64,000 nucleotides of DNA from Bradyrhizobium murdochi (GTDB taxonomy: Bacteria > Pseudomonadota > Alphaproteobacteria > Rhizobiales > Xanthobacteraceae): contig NZ_AXAU01000004.1 in assembly GCF_000472965.1 (NCBI RefSeq), positions 137,414 to 201,413 of the forward strand, written 5' to 3'. The notes beneath the pieces were generated by a model. It worked only from the letters and a program-made list of their open reading frames with translations, searched no databases and was not told where the DNA came from. A program made the translations under genes and the position numbers. How positions within the stretch are numbered: position 1 is the first letter of the stretch; the number at the start of each line of letters is the position of its first letter. Below, one piece after another: positions 8,213 to 16,850 of this stretch.

Positions 8213-10084
8213 TCAAGCCCGTGGCATGGTCAGCGGCCGGGATTCCCGGGTCTGGGCGGCGAGCCTGATCGCGGCGTTGGCAGCGCCGAAGCCGTGATAG
8301 TCGCGCCGCTCGACGATCTCGAAGAAAAACCGCTCGTCAAAGGCATGGGTATAGGCCTGGAAGAATTCGCCCTCGCCTTCGCGGTCGTAGAGAATCTGAT
8401 TGTCGCGCAGCGCCGCCATCGTCGTGGCGTCGAGGCCGTATTTGGCCTCGAGATCGTCGTAGTAATTGTCGGGAATCTTCAGGAAATCTGCACCCCGCGC
8501 GCGCATGTCGGCCACGGCTGCAAAGATATCGCGGCAGGAGAACGCGACGTGCTGGACGCCGGAGCCGAAGAATTCGTGGATGAAGCGGGCCGATAGCGTG
8601 CGCGTCGCCGATGAACCGTTCAAAACCACCCGCAGGTTTTCGTTGGCGTTGATCAGCGCCTGGCTTTGCACCAGGCCGACCGGATCGGCGATCTCGAACT
8701 GAGGCAGACGCTTCAGATCGAGAATGCCGGTATAGAATAATAGCCACGACAGCATCTCATCGTAGGGCATCGATTGAGAGATGTGGTCGACGGCGTCGAG
8801 ACGATCGGTAGCCGCATCGCTGCGCAGCGGCTCGAAATCGAGCTCCCAGTTCTTGCCGGCTTGCTCCAGGAAATACAGCAGGCTGCCGCCGACGCCGCGG
8901 ATCGCCGGGATTTCAAGCTCGCCCGGCCCTACCGGCTGATAGAAGGTGCGTGCCTGCAGCGCTTCGGCGCGCGTCATGGTGCTGCTGGCGTCATCGACAT
9001 CAACAGCGATAGCGCAGACCCCGGGACCGTGCGCGACAAAATGCGAATGCGCAAAGCTATCAGGCTCGCAATTGATCACGAGATCGATACGGCCCTGCGA
9101 CCAACGCTCGACGTCCTTGCTGCGATGCGCACCCGTCTTGCGAAAGCCGAGTTGGCCGAATAGCGCCGCGAGGTCGCTGGCTTTCTCTTCACTGACGGCA
9201 AATTCGATGAAGCCGACGCCGCGGCTGCGCGCCTTCGGCGGCAGTTGCTTTGCCGGAGCGCTCGAGGCGGCGCTACGGACGTCATCCTCGAGCAGGATCA
9301 GCGAGCGCAGCCCGTCGGTCGCGGTGCGCACCGCCGAGCCGGCGCGAAACTGGTCGTTGAATATTTCCAGCGACAGCGGGCCGGTATAGCCGGTAGCGAG
9401 CACGTCTTCCACGAAGCGGGTAACCGGAAGATCGCCCTGCCCCGGGAAACAGCGGAAATGCCGGCTCCAGGACAAAACGTCGAGGCCGAGTTTCGGTGCG
9501 TCGGCCAGTTGCACCAGAAAGATCTTGTCTGCCGGAATCGATTGAACCGGCAGCGTCGGGAACGACGGCGCCAGTGCATGAAAGCTGTCGAGAATGATGC
9601 CGATCGATTTGTGCTCGGCCCGCCGCACGATCTCCCAGGCGTCACGATAATCGTTGACGTGAAGTCCCCAGGCGAGCGCCTCATAGCCGACGCACAAGCC
9701 CCGCGCGGCGGCCCGTTCACCCAGTTCGCGGAAATCGGCCGCCGCGCGGTCGATGCCGCCGATCGAGGCCGGCGAGATGTTGCTGCAGATCAGCATCAAG
9801 TCGGTCTGCAATTCCCGCATCAGATCGAACTTGCGCTCGGCGCGAGCGAAATTGCGCCCTCGCTGCGGCTCCGGCATGCCCTCGAAGTCGCGAAATGGCT
9901 GGAAGGCGCAGATCGACAGTCCGAGATCCCGGCACATCTGGCCGACGTCGCGCGGGCTGCCTGCGAACGACAGCAGGTCGTTCTCGAAGATCTCGACGGC
10001 GTCGAATCCGGCGGCGGCGATCGCCCGCAGCTTTTCGTCGAGCGCGCCGCTGAGCGAAACGGTAGCGATCGAGCGCTGGTTCAT
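8213..10084 (-). CDS. quiC: 3-dehydroshikimate dehydratase fused to a 4-hydroxyphenylpyruvate dioxygenase-like domain (QuiC1 type)
   Basis: This 623-residue bimodular enzyme converts 3-dehydroshikimate to protocatechuate. Residues 1-270 form a xylose-isomerase-like TIM barrel with metal ligands at the expected places: E135 (GYEALAWG), D166 and H169 (ILDSFHA), Q192 (VQLAD) and E240 (LEIFND). Residues about 288-600 are a two-part vicinal-oxygen-chelate domain like HPPD with an intact 2-His-1-Glu set: H434, H512 and E589. In known QuiC1 enzymes the second domain's role is unclear. The ATG at 10084 overlaps the preceding ABC gene's stop in ATGA, so it is the last gene of the importer operon. Confidence 0.93.
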   Translation of the reverse strand: MNQRSIATVSLSGALDEKLRAIAAAGFDAVEIFENDLLSFAGSPRDVGQMCRDLGLSICAFQPFRDFEGMPEPQRGRNFARAERKFDLMRELQTDLMLICSNISPASIGGIDRAAADFRELGERAAARGLCVGYEALAWGLHVNDYRDAWEIVRRAEHKSIGIILDSFHALAPSFPTLPVQSIPADKIFLVQLADAPKLGLDVLSWSRHFRCFPGQGDLPVTRFVEDVLATGYTGPLSLEIFNDQFRAGSAVRTATDGLRSLILLEDDVRSAASSAPAKQLPPKARSRGVGFIEFAVSEEKASDLAALFGQLGFRKTGAHRSKDVERWSQGRIDLVINCEPDSFAHSHFVAHGPGVCAIAVDVDDASSTMTRAEALQARTFYQPVGPGELEIPAIRGVGGSLLYFLEQAGKNWELDFEPLRSDAATDRLDAVDHISQSMPYDEMLSWLLFYTGILDLKRLPQFEIADPVGLVQSQALINANENLRVVLNGSSATRTLSARFIHEFFGSGVQHVAFSCRDIFAAVADMRARGADFLKIPDNYYDDLEAKYGLDATTMAALRDNQILYDREGEGEFFQAYTHAFDERFFFEIVERRDYHGFGAANAAIRLAAQTRESRPLTMPRA

Positions 10085-10821
10085 GCTGCAGTTTCCGTCA
10101 TGGCGCCACCCAGGAACAATTGCCCGATGCGGGGATCGTTCAGCACCCGCTCTGCTTTGTCGACGAGCCGGGTCTGGCCGAGCTCGAGCACGATGCCGTA
10201 ATCCGAAATCTCCAGCGCCGAGCGCGCATTCTGCTCGATCATCAGGATCGACACGCCGCGGTCGCGCAATTCCTTCAGCATGTTGAAGGTCTGCTGCACC
10301 ATCAGCGGCGATAGCCCGATCGAAGGCTCGTCGATCAGCACCAGTTGCGGATTGAGCAGCAGGCCGCGGACGATTTCGAGCTGCTTCTGCTCGCCACCCG
10401 ATAGCGTGGACGCCTGCTGCGCTGCCCTTTTGCGCAGCGCAGGAAACTTGTCGAGCGCCGCCTCGATTCGCGCGGGCAGATCGGTGATGTCCCGCCCGGC
10501 GACGACCGCGCCGAGCTGGATGTTGTCGCGCACGGACAGTTCGGGAAAGATATTGCGCCCCTGTGGCACGTAGCAGATGCCTGACGTCAGCAATTCGCGT
10601 TGGCTCAGCCCGGTAACGTCCCGCCCTTTGAATACGATCCTGCCTTCGCGCAACTTCAAGAGGCCGAAGATCGCCTTGAACACGGTGGATTTTCCGGCGC
10701 CGTTCGGGCCAATTACGGTGGTGATCGACCCCGCCGGCACGGAAAAACTGGTGCCGTTGAGGATCGTCATCTTGCCATAGCCGCCGACAAGGCATTGAAC
10801 ATCCAGGATGGCATCGCTCAT
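10081..10821 (-). CDS. LIV-type ABC transporter ATP-binding protein (LivF-like)
   Basis: This 246-residue ATPase has Walker A GPNGAGKST (about residue 38), the signature STLSGGEQKQLEIVRGLL, Walker B LVLIDEPSIGLSP, and the LivF-type stretch ICYVPQGRNIFPELSV. It pairs with the LivG-like ATPase 12 bp upstream to power a hydrophobic/polar amide or aromatic-acid importer. Its stop overlaps the start of the dehydratase gene. The flanking enzymes suggest the substrate is shikimate, quinate or a related acid rather than leucine. Confidence 0.93.
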   Translation of the reverse strand: MSDAILDVQCLVGGYGKMTILNGTSFSVPAGSITTVIGPNGAGKSTVFKAIFGLLKLREGRIVFKGRDVTGLSQRELLTSGICYVPQGRNIFPELSVRDNIQLGAVVAGRDITDLPARIEAALDKFPALRKRAAQQASTLSGGEQKQLEIVRGLLLNPQLVLIDEPSIGLSPLMVQQTFNMLKELRDRGVSILMIEQNARSALEISDYGIVLELGQTRLVDKAERVLNDPRIGQLFLGGAMTETAA

Positions 10822-10833
10822 GGATCGATCCCT

Positions 10834-11577
10834 TTAGTGGCCGAGATAGGCTTCGATGACGGCAGGATTGGCGCGGACTTCGCTAGGCGTGCCCATCGCC
10901 AGCAGTCTGCCTTCCGCCATCACCATGACGCGGGTGCAAAGCGACATCACGAATTCCATATTGTGCTCGATTACGACGAAGGTGGCGCGCTTCTCGCGGT
11001 TGATCGCGGCCAGCCGTTCCTTGAGATCCCCGAGCATGGTGAGGTTGACGCCGCCGGCCGGTTCATCGAGCAGCACCAGCCGCGGGCCCCCCATGAACGC
11101 CATCGCGGCGTCGAGCAGCTTTTGCTGGCCGTACGACAGCCCGCCTGCGGCTTCGGTGGCGAGATGGTCGAGCTTGAAGAAACCAATCATCTGGTCGGCC
11201 GCCGCGCTCAGCCCGGCATCGGAAGGGCCGAACAGCCGCGACACCATGTTGCCCTGATGCTCTTGACCAGCAAGGATCAGGTTTTCCCGCACCGAAAGTT
11301 TCGGGAATACCTGCAGAAGCTGGAAGGTGCGGCTGACGCCCAGACGATTCAGCTCGGACGGCCGCAATCCCGTGACGATTTTGCCGTCGATCTTTACCTC
11401 GCCATCGGTCGGCGTGAGTTGCCCGAGGATGCAGTTGAACAGCGTGGACTTGCCGCAGCCGTTCGGGCCGATCAGCCCGAGGATCTCGCCCTCCTGCACG
11501 TCGAAGCTAACGCCGTCGACCGCCTTGATGCCCCCAAAGCTCTTCTTGATGTTGCTGACTTCGAGGACTGCGGTCAT
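10834..11577 (-). CDS. LIV-type ABC transporter ATP-binding protein (LivG-like)
   Basis: This 247-residue ATPase has Walker A GPNGCGKST, the signature GGLSYGQQKLLDAAM and Walker B LVLLDEPAGGVN. The GGVN and C-terminal MAEGRLLAMGTPSEVRANPAVIEAYLG segments are diagnostic of LivG subunits. The ATG overlaps the permease stop as ATGA at 11574-11577, implying translational coupling. It forms a heterodimer with the LivF-like protein. Confidence 0.93.
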   Translation of the reverse strand: MTAVLEVSNIKKSFGGIKAVDGVSFDVQEGEILGLIGPNGCGKSTLFNCILGQLTPTDGEVKIDGKIVTGLRPSELNRLGVSRTFQLLQVFPKLSVRENLILAGQEHQGNMVSRLFGPSDAGLSAAADQMIGFFKLDHLATEAAGGLSYGQQKLLDAAMAFMGGPRLVLLDEPAGGVNLTMLGDLKERLAAINREKRATFVVIEHNMEFVMSLCTRVMVMAEGRLLAMGTPSEVRANPAVIEAYLGH

Positions 11578-12572
11578 GGCGCCGTCTCCAGCCGGGATTT
11601 AGTCACTGCCCGCAAGGCAGACGCCACCTTGGTGCGGCGCTCGGTGAGATAGCGATCGAGGATGCCGAGAATGCCGCTCGGCGAATAGATCAGAAGCAGC
11701 ATCACGGCGACCGCATAGAGCATCAAATAGTAGCCCTGCGTGAAGCGCAGCCATTCCGGCAGCAGCACCGCAATCATTGCGCCGAGCAACGGCCCGAAGA
11801 AGAAACCGGAGCCGCCGACGATCACCATCATCAACAGGTCAAGCGAGAGCGAGAGGTTGAACGGAACCGGATCGATATACTGCGTCAGCGGCGCATAGAG
11901 CGTGCCGGCGACGCCGCCCAGCGCCGATCCGATTGCGAACGCCATCAGCGTATAGCGGCGCGTGTCGATGCCGAGCGACAGCGCCCGCACCGGGTTTTCG
12001 CGCAGCGCCACGAAAGCGCGGCCCCACGGCGAGCGGATCAGCCACCACATCGCCAGCGAGACGACGCCGAGCGAGCCGAGGCAGAAATAATAGAACGGCA
12101 GCGGCCGGCTGGTCGCGAAGCCAAGGACATTCGGCCGCGGAATATTGGAGATGCCGTAGATGCCCTTGGTGAGCCAGTCCTCGTTACGGAACACCAGGAA
12201 GGCCAGAGTCGAGAACGCCAGCGTCACGAAGGCGAGGTAGTGATGCTGCACGCGCAGCGCCGGATAGCCCAGGATCCAGCCGATCGCAAAGCACAGCACG
12301 ATCGCGACACCGAGCGCCGCGATCAGCGGCATGCCCTGCGTGGTCATGATCGCCGCCGCATAGGCGCCGATGCCGACGAAGGCGCCCTGCGCCAGCGAAA
12401 CCTGACCGGCATATCCCAGCGTCAGATTGAGCCCCATTGCGGCAATCGTCATCACCGCCCATTGGCTCAGGATGAAGAGGCCATAGCGGTTGAAATTCAT
12501 CGGCACGATAATCAGCGCCGCGATGACGGCAACGCCGATGGCAATGCGCCAATATTTCCCTGCTGCGGTCAT
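11574..12572 (-). CDS. LIV-type ABC transporter permease (LivM-like)
   Basis: This 332-residue inner-membrane permease has about ten hydrophobic segments and the LivM signature GLNLTLGYAGQVSLAQGAFVG near residue 47. The EAA-like loop is near residue 190 (RGRAFVALRENPVRA-like: WGRAFVALRENPVRALSLG). The C-terminal tail is basic. It is coupled to LivH by an ATGA overlap at 12569-12572 and to LivG by another at 11574-11577. Confidence 0.92.
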   Translation of the reverse strand: MTAAGKYWRIAIGVAVIAALIIVPMNFNRYGLFILSQWAVMTIAAMGLNLTLGYAGQVSLAQGAFVGIGAYAAAIMTTQGMPLIAALGVAIVLCFAIGWILGYPALRVQHHYLAFVTLAFSTLAFLVFRNEDWLTKGIYGISNIPRPNVLGFATSRPLPFYYFCLGSLGVVSLAMWWLIRSPWGRAFVALRENPVRALSLGIDTRRYTLMAFAIGSALGGVAGTLYAPLTQYIDPVPFNLSLSLDLLMMVIVGGSGFFFGPLLGAMIAVLLPEWLRFTQGYYLMLYAVAVMLLLIYSPSGILGILDRYLTERRTKVASALRAVTKSRLETAP

Positions 12573-13444
12573 ACCGTGCGCTCCTCGGGCCGGCCGAGCA
12601 GCCCCTGCGGACGGAACAGGATGATGACGATCAGCAGGATCAACGGCACCGCGGCGCGGTACTGCGTCGATACATAGGCGGCCGCCAGATTGTCGACGAC
12701 GCCGATCAGCAGCCCGCCGGCAATGGCGCCGCGCACCTGGTTGAAGCCGCCGACGATCGCCGCGATGAACGCCGCCTGCCCCAGCACTTCGCCGGAGGAG
12801 AATTTCGCCAGATAAATCGGCGTAATCAGCAGCGACGCCAAGGCCACCAGAAACGCGTTGATCAGGAACGTCAGCAGAATCATGCGTTCGACTGGCACGC
12901 CAATGATGCGGGCAACCGTCGGATTCTGTGCGGTCGCCTGCATCTGGTGACCGATCGACGTGCGGTTCAGAAGCGCAGTCAGGCCGATCACCACGGCGAT
13001 CGCAAGTGCGAGCACGCCGAGGCTCTGCAACGAGACCACGCGGCCGAGGACCCAGACATCACCGGCGGGCACGATGGAGGGGAACGGCGAGGCCTCCGCG
13101 CTGAAGAACTGCTTCACCGCCTCTTTCATGCCGATCGCGAGCGCCATGGTTGCGATCGCGAGTGGCAGCACGCCGTGCCGCAGCATCGGATCCACCAGCA
13201 AGAGCTTGAAGCCGAGCCCCAACAGCAGCAGCGACAGCAGGATGCCGAGGATGATGGCGAGCCAGAACGGCGCGCCCGCGTGCATCACCGCCAGCATCAG
13301 GAACGCCGGCAGCATCACGAATTCGCCTTGCGCGAAATTGATGGTTTGCGACGTCTGCCACAGCAGCGTGAAACCGACGGCGACAAGGGCATAGATCGCC
13401 CCGGTCGCAAGACCTGCCACGAGCAGATCGAGCAGATTGGACAT
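12569..13444 (-). CDS. LIV-type ABC transporter permease (LivH-like)
   Basis: This 291-residue permease has about eight hydrophobic segments. It carries the LivH start signature GLATGAIYALVAVGFTLLW followed by INFAQGEFVM, and the cytoplasmic loop TSIGHQMQATAQNPTVARIIG. It heads the tightly coupled H-M-G-F block. A 214 bp gap holding a GC-rich hairpin separates it from the binding-protein gene upstream. Confidence 0.92.
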   Translation of the reverse strand: MSNLLDLLVAGLATGAIYALVAVGFTLLWQTSQTINFAQGEFVMLPAFLMLAVMHAGAPFWLAIILGILLSLLLLGLGFKLLLVDPMLRHGVLPLAIATMALAIGMKEAVKQFFSAEASPFPSIVPAGDVWVLGRVVSLQSLGVLALAIAVVIGLTALLNRTSIGHQMQATAQNPTVARIIGVPVERMILLTFLINAFLVALASLLITPIYLAKFSSGEVLGQAAFIAAIVGGFNQVRGAIAGGLLIGVVDNLAAAYVSTQYRAAVPLILLIVIILFRPQGLLGRPEERTV

Positions 13445-13525
13445 GCTTCTCCCTCACGACGCGGAGATCGGCTCCGCTGACACTTCGGCTCAGATGAATT
13501 CGCTCGGCCGCGCAACGGGCTCCAC

Positions 13526-13616
13526 CTCTCCCGCTTGCGGGTGGGGGCTCTCTCCACACGGGCAGTGGAACTCGCGGCAACACCCCCACCCCAGCCCTCC
13601 CCCGCAAGCGAGAGAG
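13526..13616. repeat. GC-rich imperfect hairpin between binding-protein and permease genes
   Basis: CTCTCCCGCTTGCGGG at 13526-13541 pairs with CCCGCAAGCGAGAGAG at 13601-13616, with one mismatch. The pyrimidine/purine-rich tract CACCCCCACCCCAGCCCTCC is part of it. The hairpin sits in the livK-livH gap, where many LIV operons carry a structure that keeps binding-protein mRNA abundant relative to permease mRNA. It also resembles a dispersed Bradyrhizobium intergenic repeat, so it may be both. Confidence 0.5.
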
Positions 13617-13658
13617 GGAGCGCACCGCCGTCGCCGCGCGACCTCATCTCATCACTAG

Positions 13659-14795
13659 TCAATTCAGCTTCGGCAGCACTTGCTTGACGACCTGCTTGCC
13701 CTCGACGATCTCGACCAAAAATCCCTGGCGATCGATGTCGCCTTTCTCATCGAAAGTCACATCCATCAGGATGCCGGGCTCGCTGGCGGCCTTGATGGTG
13801 AGGCCGTGGAGCGTATCAGCGAACTTTTTGGGATCGACCTTGCCCATCTTCTCGGTGGTCGCCTTGACCATGTAGATCGCGAGATAGCCCTTAAGCCCGT
13901 TGTGATCGGGCACGTAGTTGTACTTCTTGACGAATTTTTCCCGGAAGGCCTTGACCAGATCGACGGGCGCGTCGGTGGTAAGCCCGACGTGACCGCGCGC
14001 ACCGTTGGCGGCGTCTCCAGCCAGCTCGACGACCTTCTGACCAACCAGCGTGGTCTCGCCGACCAGCGGCGCAGCGACTGCCTGGCGCTTCAGCTCTTTC
14101 AGGATGCGCGCGCTTTCTTCCTCGTTGAGGTAGATGAAGACCGCATCGGGCGCCGCAGCCTTGATCTTGCTGACGTCGGCGGCGAAATCGGCCTGCCCCG
14201 CTTCCGTGGAGAGGTCGGCCGCGACCTTGATATTGTACTTGGCGAATTCCTTGCTGATGACGTCGCGGCCGCCCTTTCCGAAATCATTGTTGACCCAGAC
14301 GATCGCAACCGATTTAGCCTTCAGCTCATCGTTGATGTATTTCGCGACTTTTGGCATCGAGGATTGCTGGCCGAACGAGGTGCGGAACAGAAACTTGTTG
14401 CCGCCCTGCGTCAGTTCAGCCGCCTCGCCACCCATGATCTGGGTGATGCCGGCTTCGGCGGCGAGCGGCGAGGTAACCTTGACCGAGCCCGAGTAGCCGG
14501 GCCCGAGCAGGACATAGGGCTCATTGTCGAGCGCCTTCTGCACCTGCGCGCGGGCAACGCCGGGGTTGGATTGCGAATCCGCATGCGTGACTTCGAGCTT
14601 GCGGCCGAGCACGCCGCCCTTGGCGTTGATCTCCTCGATCGCGAGATCGATGCCGTTTTTCCAGTTGTTGCCGACGGTGGCGCCGCCGCCCGACAGTTCG
14701 GCGACATCGGCGAGCTTGATCGGTGCGCCCTGCGCAAATGCGGTTGCGGCCGATACGGTAGCGAGCAATAGCCCGGCAAAGATTCGAGATCTCAT
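13659..14795 (-). CDS. LIV-type ABC transporter periplasmic binding protein
   Basis: This 378-residue type I periplasmic binding protein has a signal peptide ending near AFAQG (residue about 22). The ATG at 14795 is chosen over one at 14801 because GAGGGG then lies six bases upstream. Recognisable segments are LAIEEINAKGGVLGRKLEV, the hinge region GPGYSGSVKVTSPLAAEAG, and VWVNNDFGKGGRDV. Family members bind amino acids, amides or aromatic acids. It lies between the shikimate dehydrogenase and the permease genes, which argues for an aromatic-acid precursor such as shikimate or quinate. Confidence 0.9.
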   Translation of the reverse strand: MRSRIFAGLLLATVSAATAFAQGAPIKLADVAELSGGGATVGNNWKNGIDLAIEEINAKGGVLGRKLEVTHADSQSNPGVARAQVQKALDNEPYVLLGPGYSGSVKVTSPLAAEAGITQIMGGEAAELTQGGNKFLFRTSFGQQSSMPKVAKYINDELKAKSVAIVWVNNDFGKGGRDVISKEFAKYNIKVAADLSTEAGQADFAADVSKIKAAAPDAVFIYLNEEESARILKELKRQAVAAPLVGETTLVGQKVVELAGDAANGARGHVGLTTDAPVDLVKAFREKFVKKYNYVPDHNGLKGYLAIYMVKATTEKMGKVDPKKFADTLHGLTIKAASEPGILMDVTFDEKGDIDRQGFLVEIVEGKQVVKQVLPKLN

Positions 14796-14846
14796 TTCCA
14801 TCCCCTCTTGTTGTTGCAAAAGACGGCCTTGTAACCGGCCGCGCTG

Positions 14847-15737
14847 TTACGCTGCATTCACTTTAGCGTAGCGTTTGGCCATCACGGCGTCGAATGCATT
14901 TCCCATCTCGACGGCCGATGGCTTCAGTCCCGTGAACAGCTCGAAGGCGTCCGCCGCCTGGTAGATCGCGAGCTCGCGCCCGGTCATGACCTCGGCGCCC
15001 TTCGCTTTGGCGGCATTCAACAGCGGCGTCCAGAGCGGCGTGTAGACCGCGTCCGCCACCCAAATATCCCTGTGCAGCAGCGCATCCGGCACAGGCGTGC
15101 GACGGTTCGGCAGCATGCCGACCGGCGATCCATTGACCACGCCGCTGACGCCGCGCATGGCTTCCTCGACGCTATCGGATACCTTTGTGCGGCCACGGCT
15201 CTCGATCAGGCCGGCAAGTTGCGCCGCCTTGGCTGCATCGGTGTCGAAGATTCTGATTTCCGCCACGCCAATTCCGGCAAGCGCAAAGGCGATCGCCTTG
15301 CCGACACCGCCCGCGCCGATCACGGCGACAATGCTCTGCGCGGGATCGCGGACGAGTTCGGTGATCGCCCGGGCAAATCCCGTTGTGTCGGTGTTGTGCC
15401 CTATCAGCCGGTCATCCCGAACCACGACGGTGTTGACGGCGCCGATCGCGCGCGCACCGGGCGACAATTCGTCGAGCAGGGAAACCACCGCTTCCTTGTA
15501 CGGGAAGGTGACGTTGACGCCGGCAAAACCCAGCCGGCGTACACCGTCGAGCAGCAGTCGCAATTCTTCGCGGCCCGCATCGGCAACTTCGATGAGCTGG
15601 TAGTGACAATGAGCGCCGAGCGCTTCGGCGGCCCGTTCATGCATCGCCGGCGAAGCCGAATGCGCAATCGGCGCGCCGATCAGACCGGTGAGGAAACGGC
15701 GATCGGCCGGAGCAATCGGGCGGGCGGCAGGGCTCAT
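14847..15737 (-). CDS. aroE: Shikimate/quinate dehydrogenase (AroE/QuiB family)
   Basis: This 296-residue NAD(P)-dependent dehydrogenase interconverts shikimate (or quinate) with its 3-dehydro form. The substrate site is seen as GAPIAHSASPAMHERA, the catalytic Lys in NVTFPYKEA, and the Asp in GHNTDTTGF. The Rossmann nucleotide loop is VIGAGGVGKAIAFAL. The ATG at 15737 is chosen over an upstream non-canonical start. Placed between a LysR regulator and an importer, and upstream of a 3-dehydroshikimate dehydratase, it most likely acts in catabolism rather than aromatic amino acid synthesis. Confidence 0.9.
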   Translation of the reverse strand: MSPAARPIAPADRRFLTGLIGAPIAHSASPAMHERAAEALGAHCHYQLIEVADAGREELRLLLDGVRRLGFAGVNVTFPYKEAVVSLLDELSPGARAIGAVNTVVVRDDRLIGHNTDTTGFARAITELVRDPAQSIVAVIGAGGVGKAIAFALAGIGVAEIRIFDTDAAKAAQLAGLIESRGRTKVSDSVEEAMRGVSGVVNGSPVGMLPNRRTPVPDALLHRDIWVADAVYTPLWTPLLNAAKAKGAEVMTGRELAIYQAADAFELFTGLKPSAVEMGNAFDAVMAKRYAKVNAA

Positions 15738-15855
15738 GATCTCGTTGTCGGGCGCAAATGCGCGTAAGGGCCAGCGGACGGCTCGGGAACGCCCCGATCC
15801 GGCCGAACGATAGCGTTTTGCCCACCTAACACAATTACCCATTTATGCCGAATAG

Positions 15856-15870
15856 ATAACATCATGTTAT
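15856..15870. promoter_or_regulatory. Candidate LysR-type regulator binding site
   Basis: ATAACAT and ATGTTAT form a perfect inverted repeat around a single C. It contains the LysR consensus T-N11-A within an ATAAC-N5-GTTAT frame. It overlaps the stop codon of the LysR gene and lies about 120 bp upstream of the aroE start, in a locally AT-rich segment suited to a promoter. Regulation by the adjacent LysR protein is inferred. Confidence 0.55.
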
Positions 15871-16805
15871 TTCTTGCGCGGCTTCGGATCGGGCTTTCGT
15901 AGCGCCGCCTTGCCCGGCCCAACGGCGCGCATTTCCGAGCGCAGGCAGTCGATGAAGTGCTCGATGTGCAGCGACAGCGGCGCGCCGCGCTTTACCGCGA
16001 TGTAGGTGTCGAACCTGGTCGGCTCGACGATCGTCAATAGTTCGATGCCGGGATAGCCGCCATGCGCGACGGTAAACTGGTCGATCACGGCGATGCCGAG
16101 GCCGGCTTTGACCAGCGCGCACACCGTGGTGCCGAAGCGCGCGCGGATGGTGATGTCGTAGTCGAGTTTGTTGCGCGCAAATATCTCCGCCATGATCCGT
16201 CCATAGGGATCGTTGGGATCGATGCCGATCAGCGGATAGCGGATGATCTCCTTGGCCGAGACCTGCTTGCATCCGGCGAGCTCATGTCCCGCCGGCACGA
16301 TGCAGAACAACTCGCCCGACGCCAGCGGCAGGAAGTCGAGGCCGGGATGCTCGAGCCGGTAGCTCATGGCGACGCAATCGCCGCGGCCGAGCAGCAGATA
16401 GTCGACGGCTTCCTCGATTTTGAGAATGTTGATGTCGATCCGCAGTTCGGGATAGCGGCGCCGCACCCGCTCGATCGCGCGCGGCACCATCACCTGCGAG
16501 ATGCTCGGCACCGAGCCGATGCGCAGCTCCGACAGATCGCCGCGTCCGATCTTGGAGATGATCTCGGAGAGATCGTCCATCTTCTCGTAGACGCCGTTGA
16601 TCTGCTCGAAGATGTTGCGGGCTTCCGCTGTCGGGAAATAGCGCCCGTTCTGACGCTGGAAGAAGCGGACGCCCAGCGACTTCTCGGTATATTTCACCAG
16701 CCGGCTGATGCCCGGCGCGGATACGTTCAGAAGTCTCGCAGCTCCGCCGATCGTGCCGGTCACCATCACGGCGCGGATCACCTCGACCTGGCGAAGCGTC
16801 ATCAT
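15867..16805 (-). CDS. LysR-family transcriptional regulator
   Basis: This 312-residue regulator has an N-terminal helix-turn-helix (residues about 4-62: GTIGGAARLLNVSAPGISRLVKYTEKSLG-type pattern). A periplasmic-binding-protein-like effector domain follows (IGSVPSISQVMVPRAIERV onward). The C-terminal tail is basic. It lies between pcaG and the shikimate dehydrogenase gene, all on the minus strand, so a pathway intermediate such as shikimate, 3-dehydroshikimate or protocatechuate is a plausible coinducer. The palindrome at its 3' end could be its operator for aroE and the importer. Confidence 0.9.
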   Translation of the reverse strand: MMTLRQVEVIRAVMVTGTIGGAARLLNVSAPGISRLVKYTEKSLGVRFFQRQNGRYFPTAEARNIFEQINGVYEKMDDLSEIISKIGRGDLSELRIGSVPSISQVMVPRAIERVRRRYPELRIDINILKIEEAVDYLLLGRGDCVAMSYRLEHPGLDFLPLASGELFCIVPAGHELAGCKQVSAKEIIRYPLIGIDPNDPYGRIMAEIFARNKLDYDITIRARFGTTVCALVKAGLGIAVIDQFTVAHGGYPGIELLTIVEPTRFDTYIAVKRGAPLSLHIEHFIDCLRSEMRAVGPGKAALRKPDPKPRKK

Positions 16806-16850
16806 GTGCGAAGTCTTGCCTGTCGCGCCGCCCCCGCGATGTAGTCGCGG

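Noticed and set aside
8213..10795. A single 860-codon open frame covering the dehydratase and most of the preceding ATPase gene
   Set aside because: The first 237 codons are out of frame with the clear LivF-like ATPase on the same strand. The real dehydratase starts at 10084 with an ATGA overlap.
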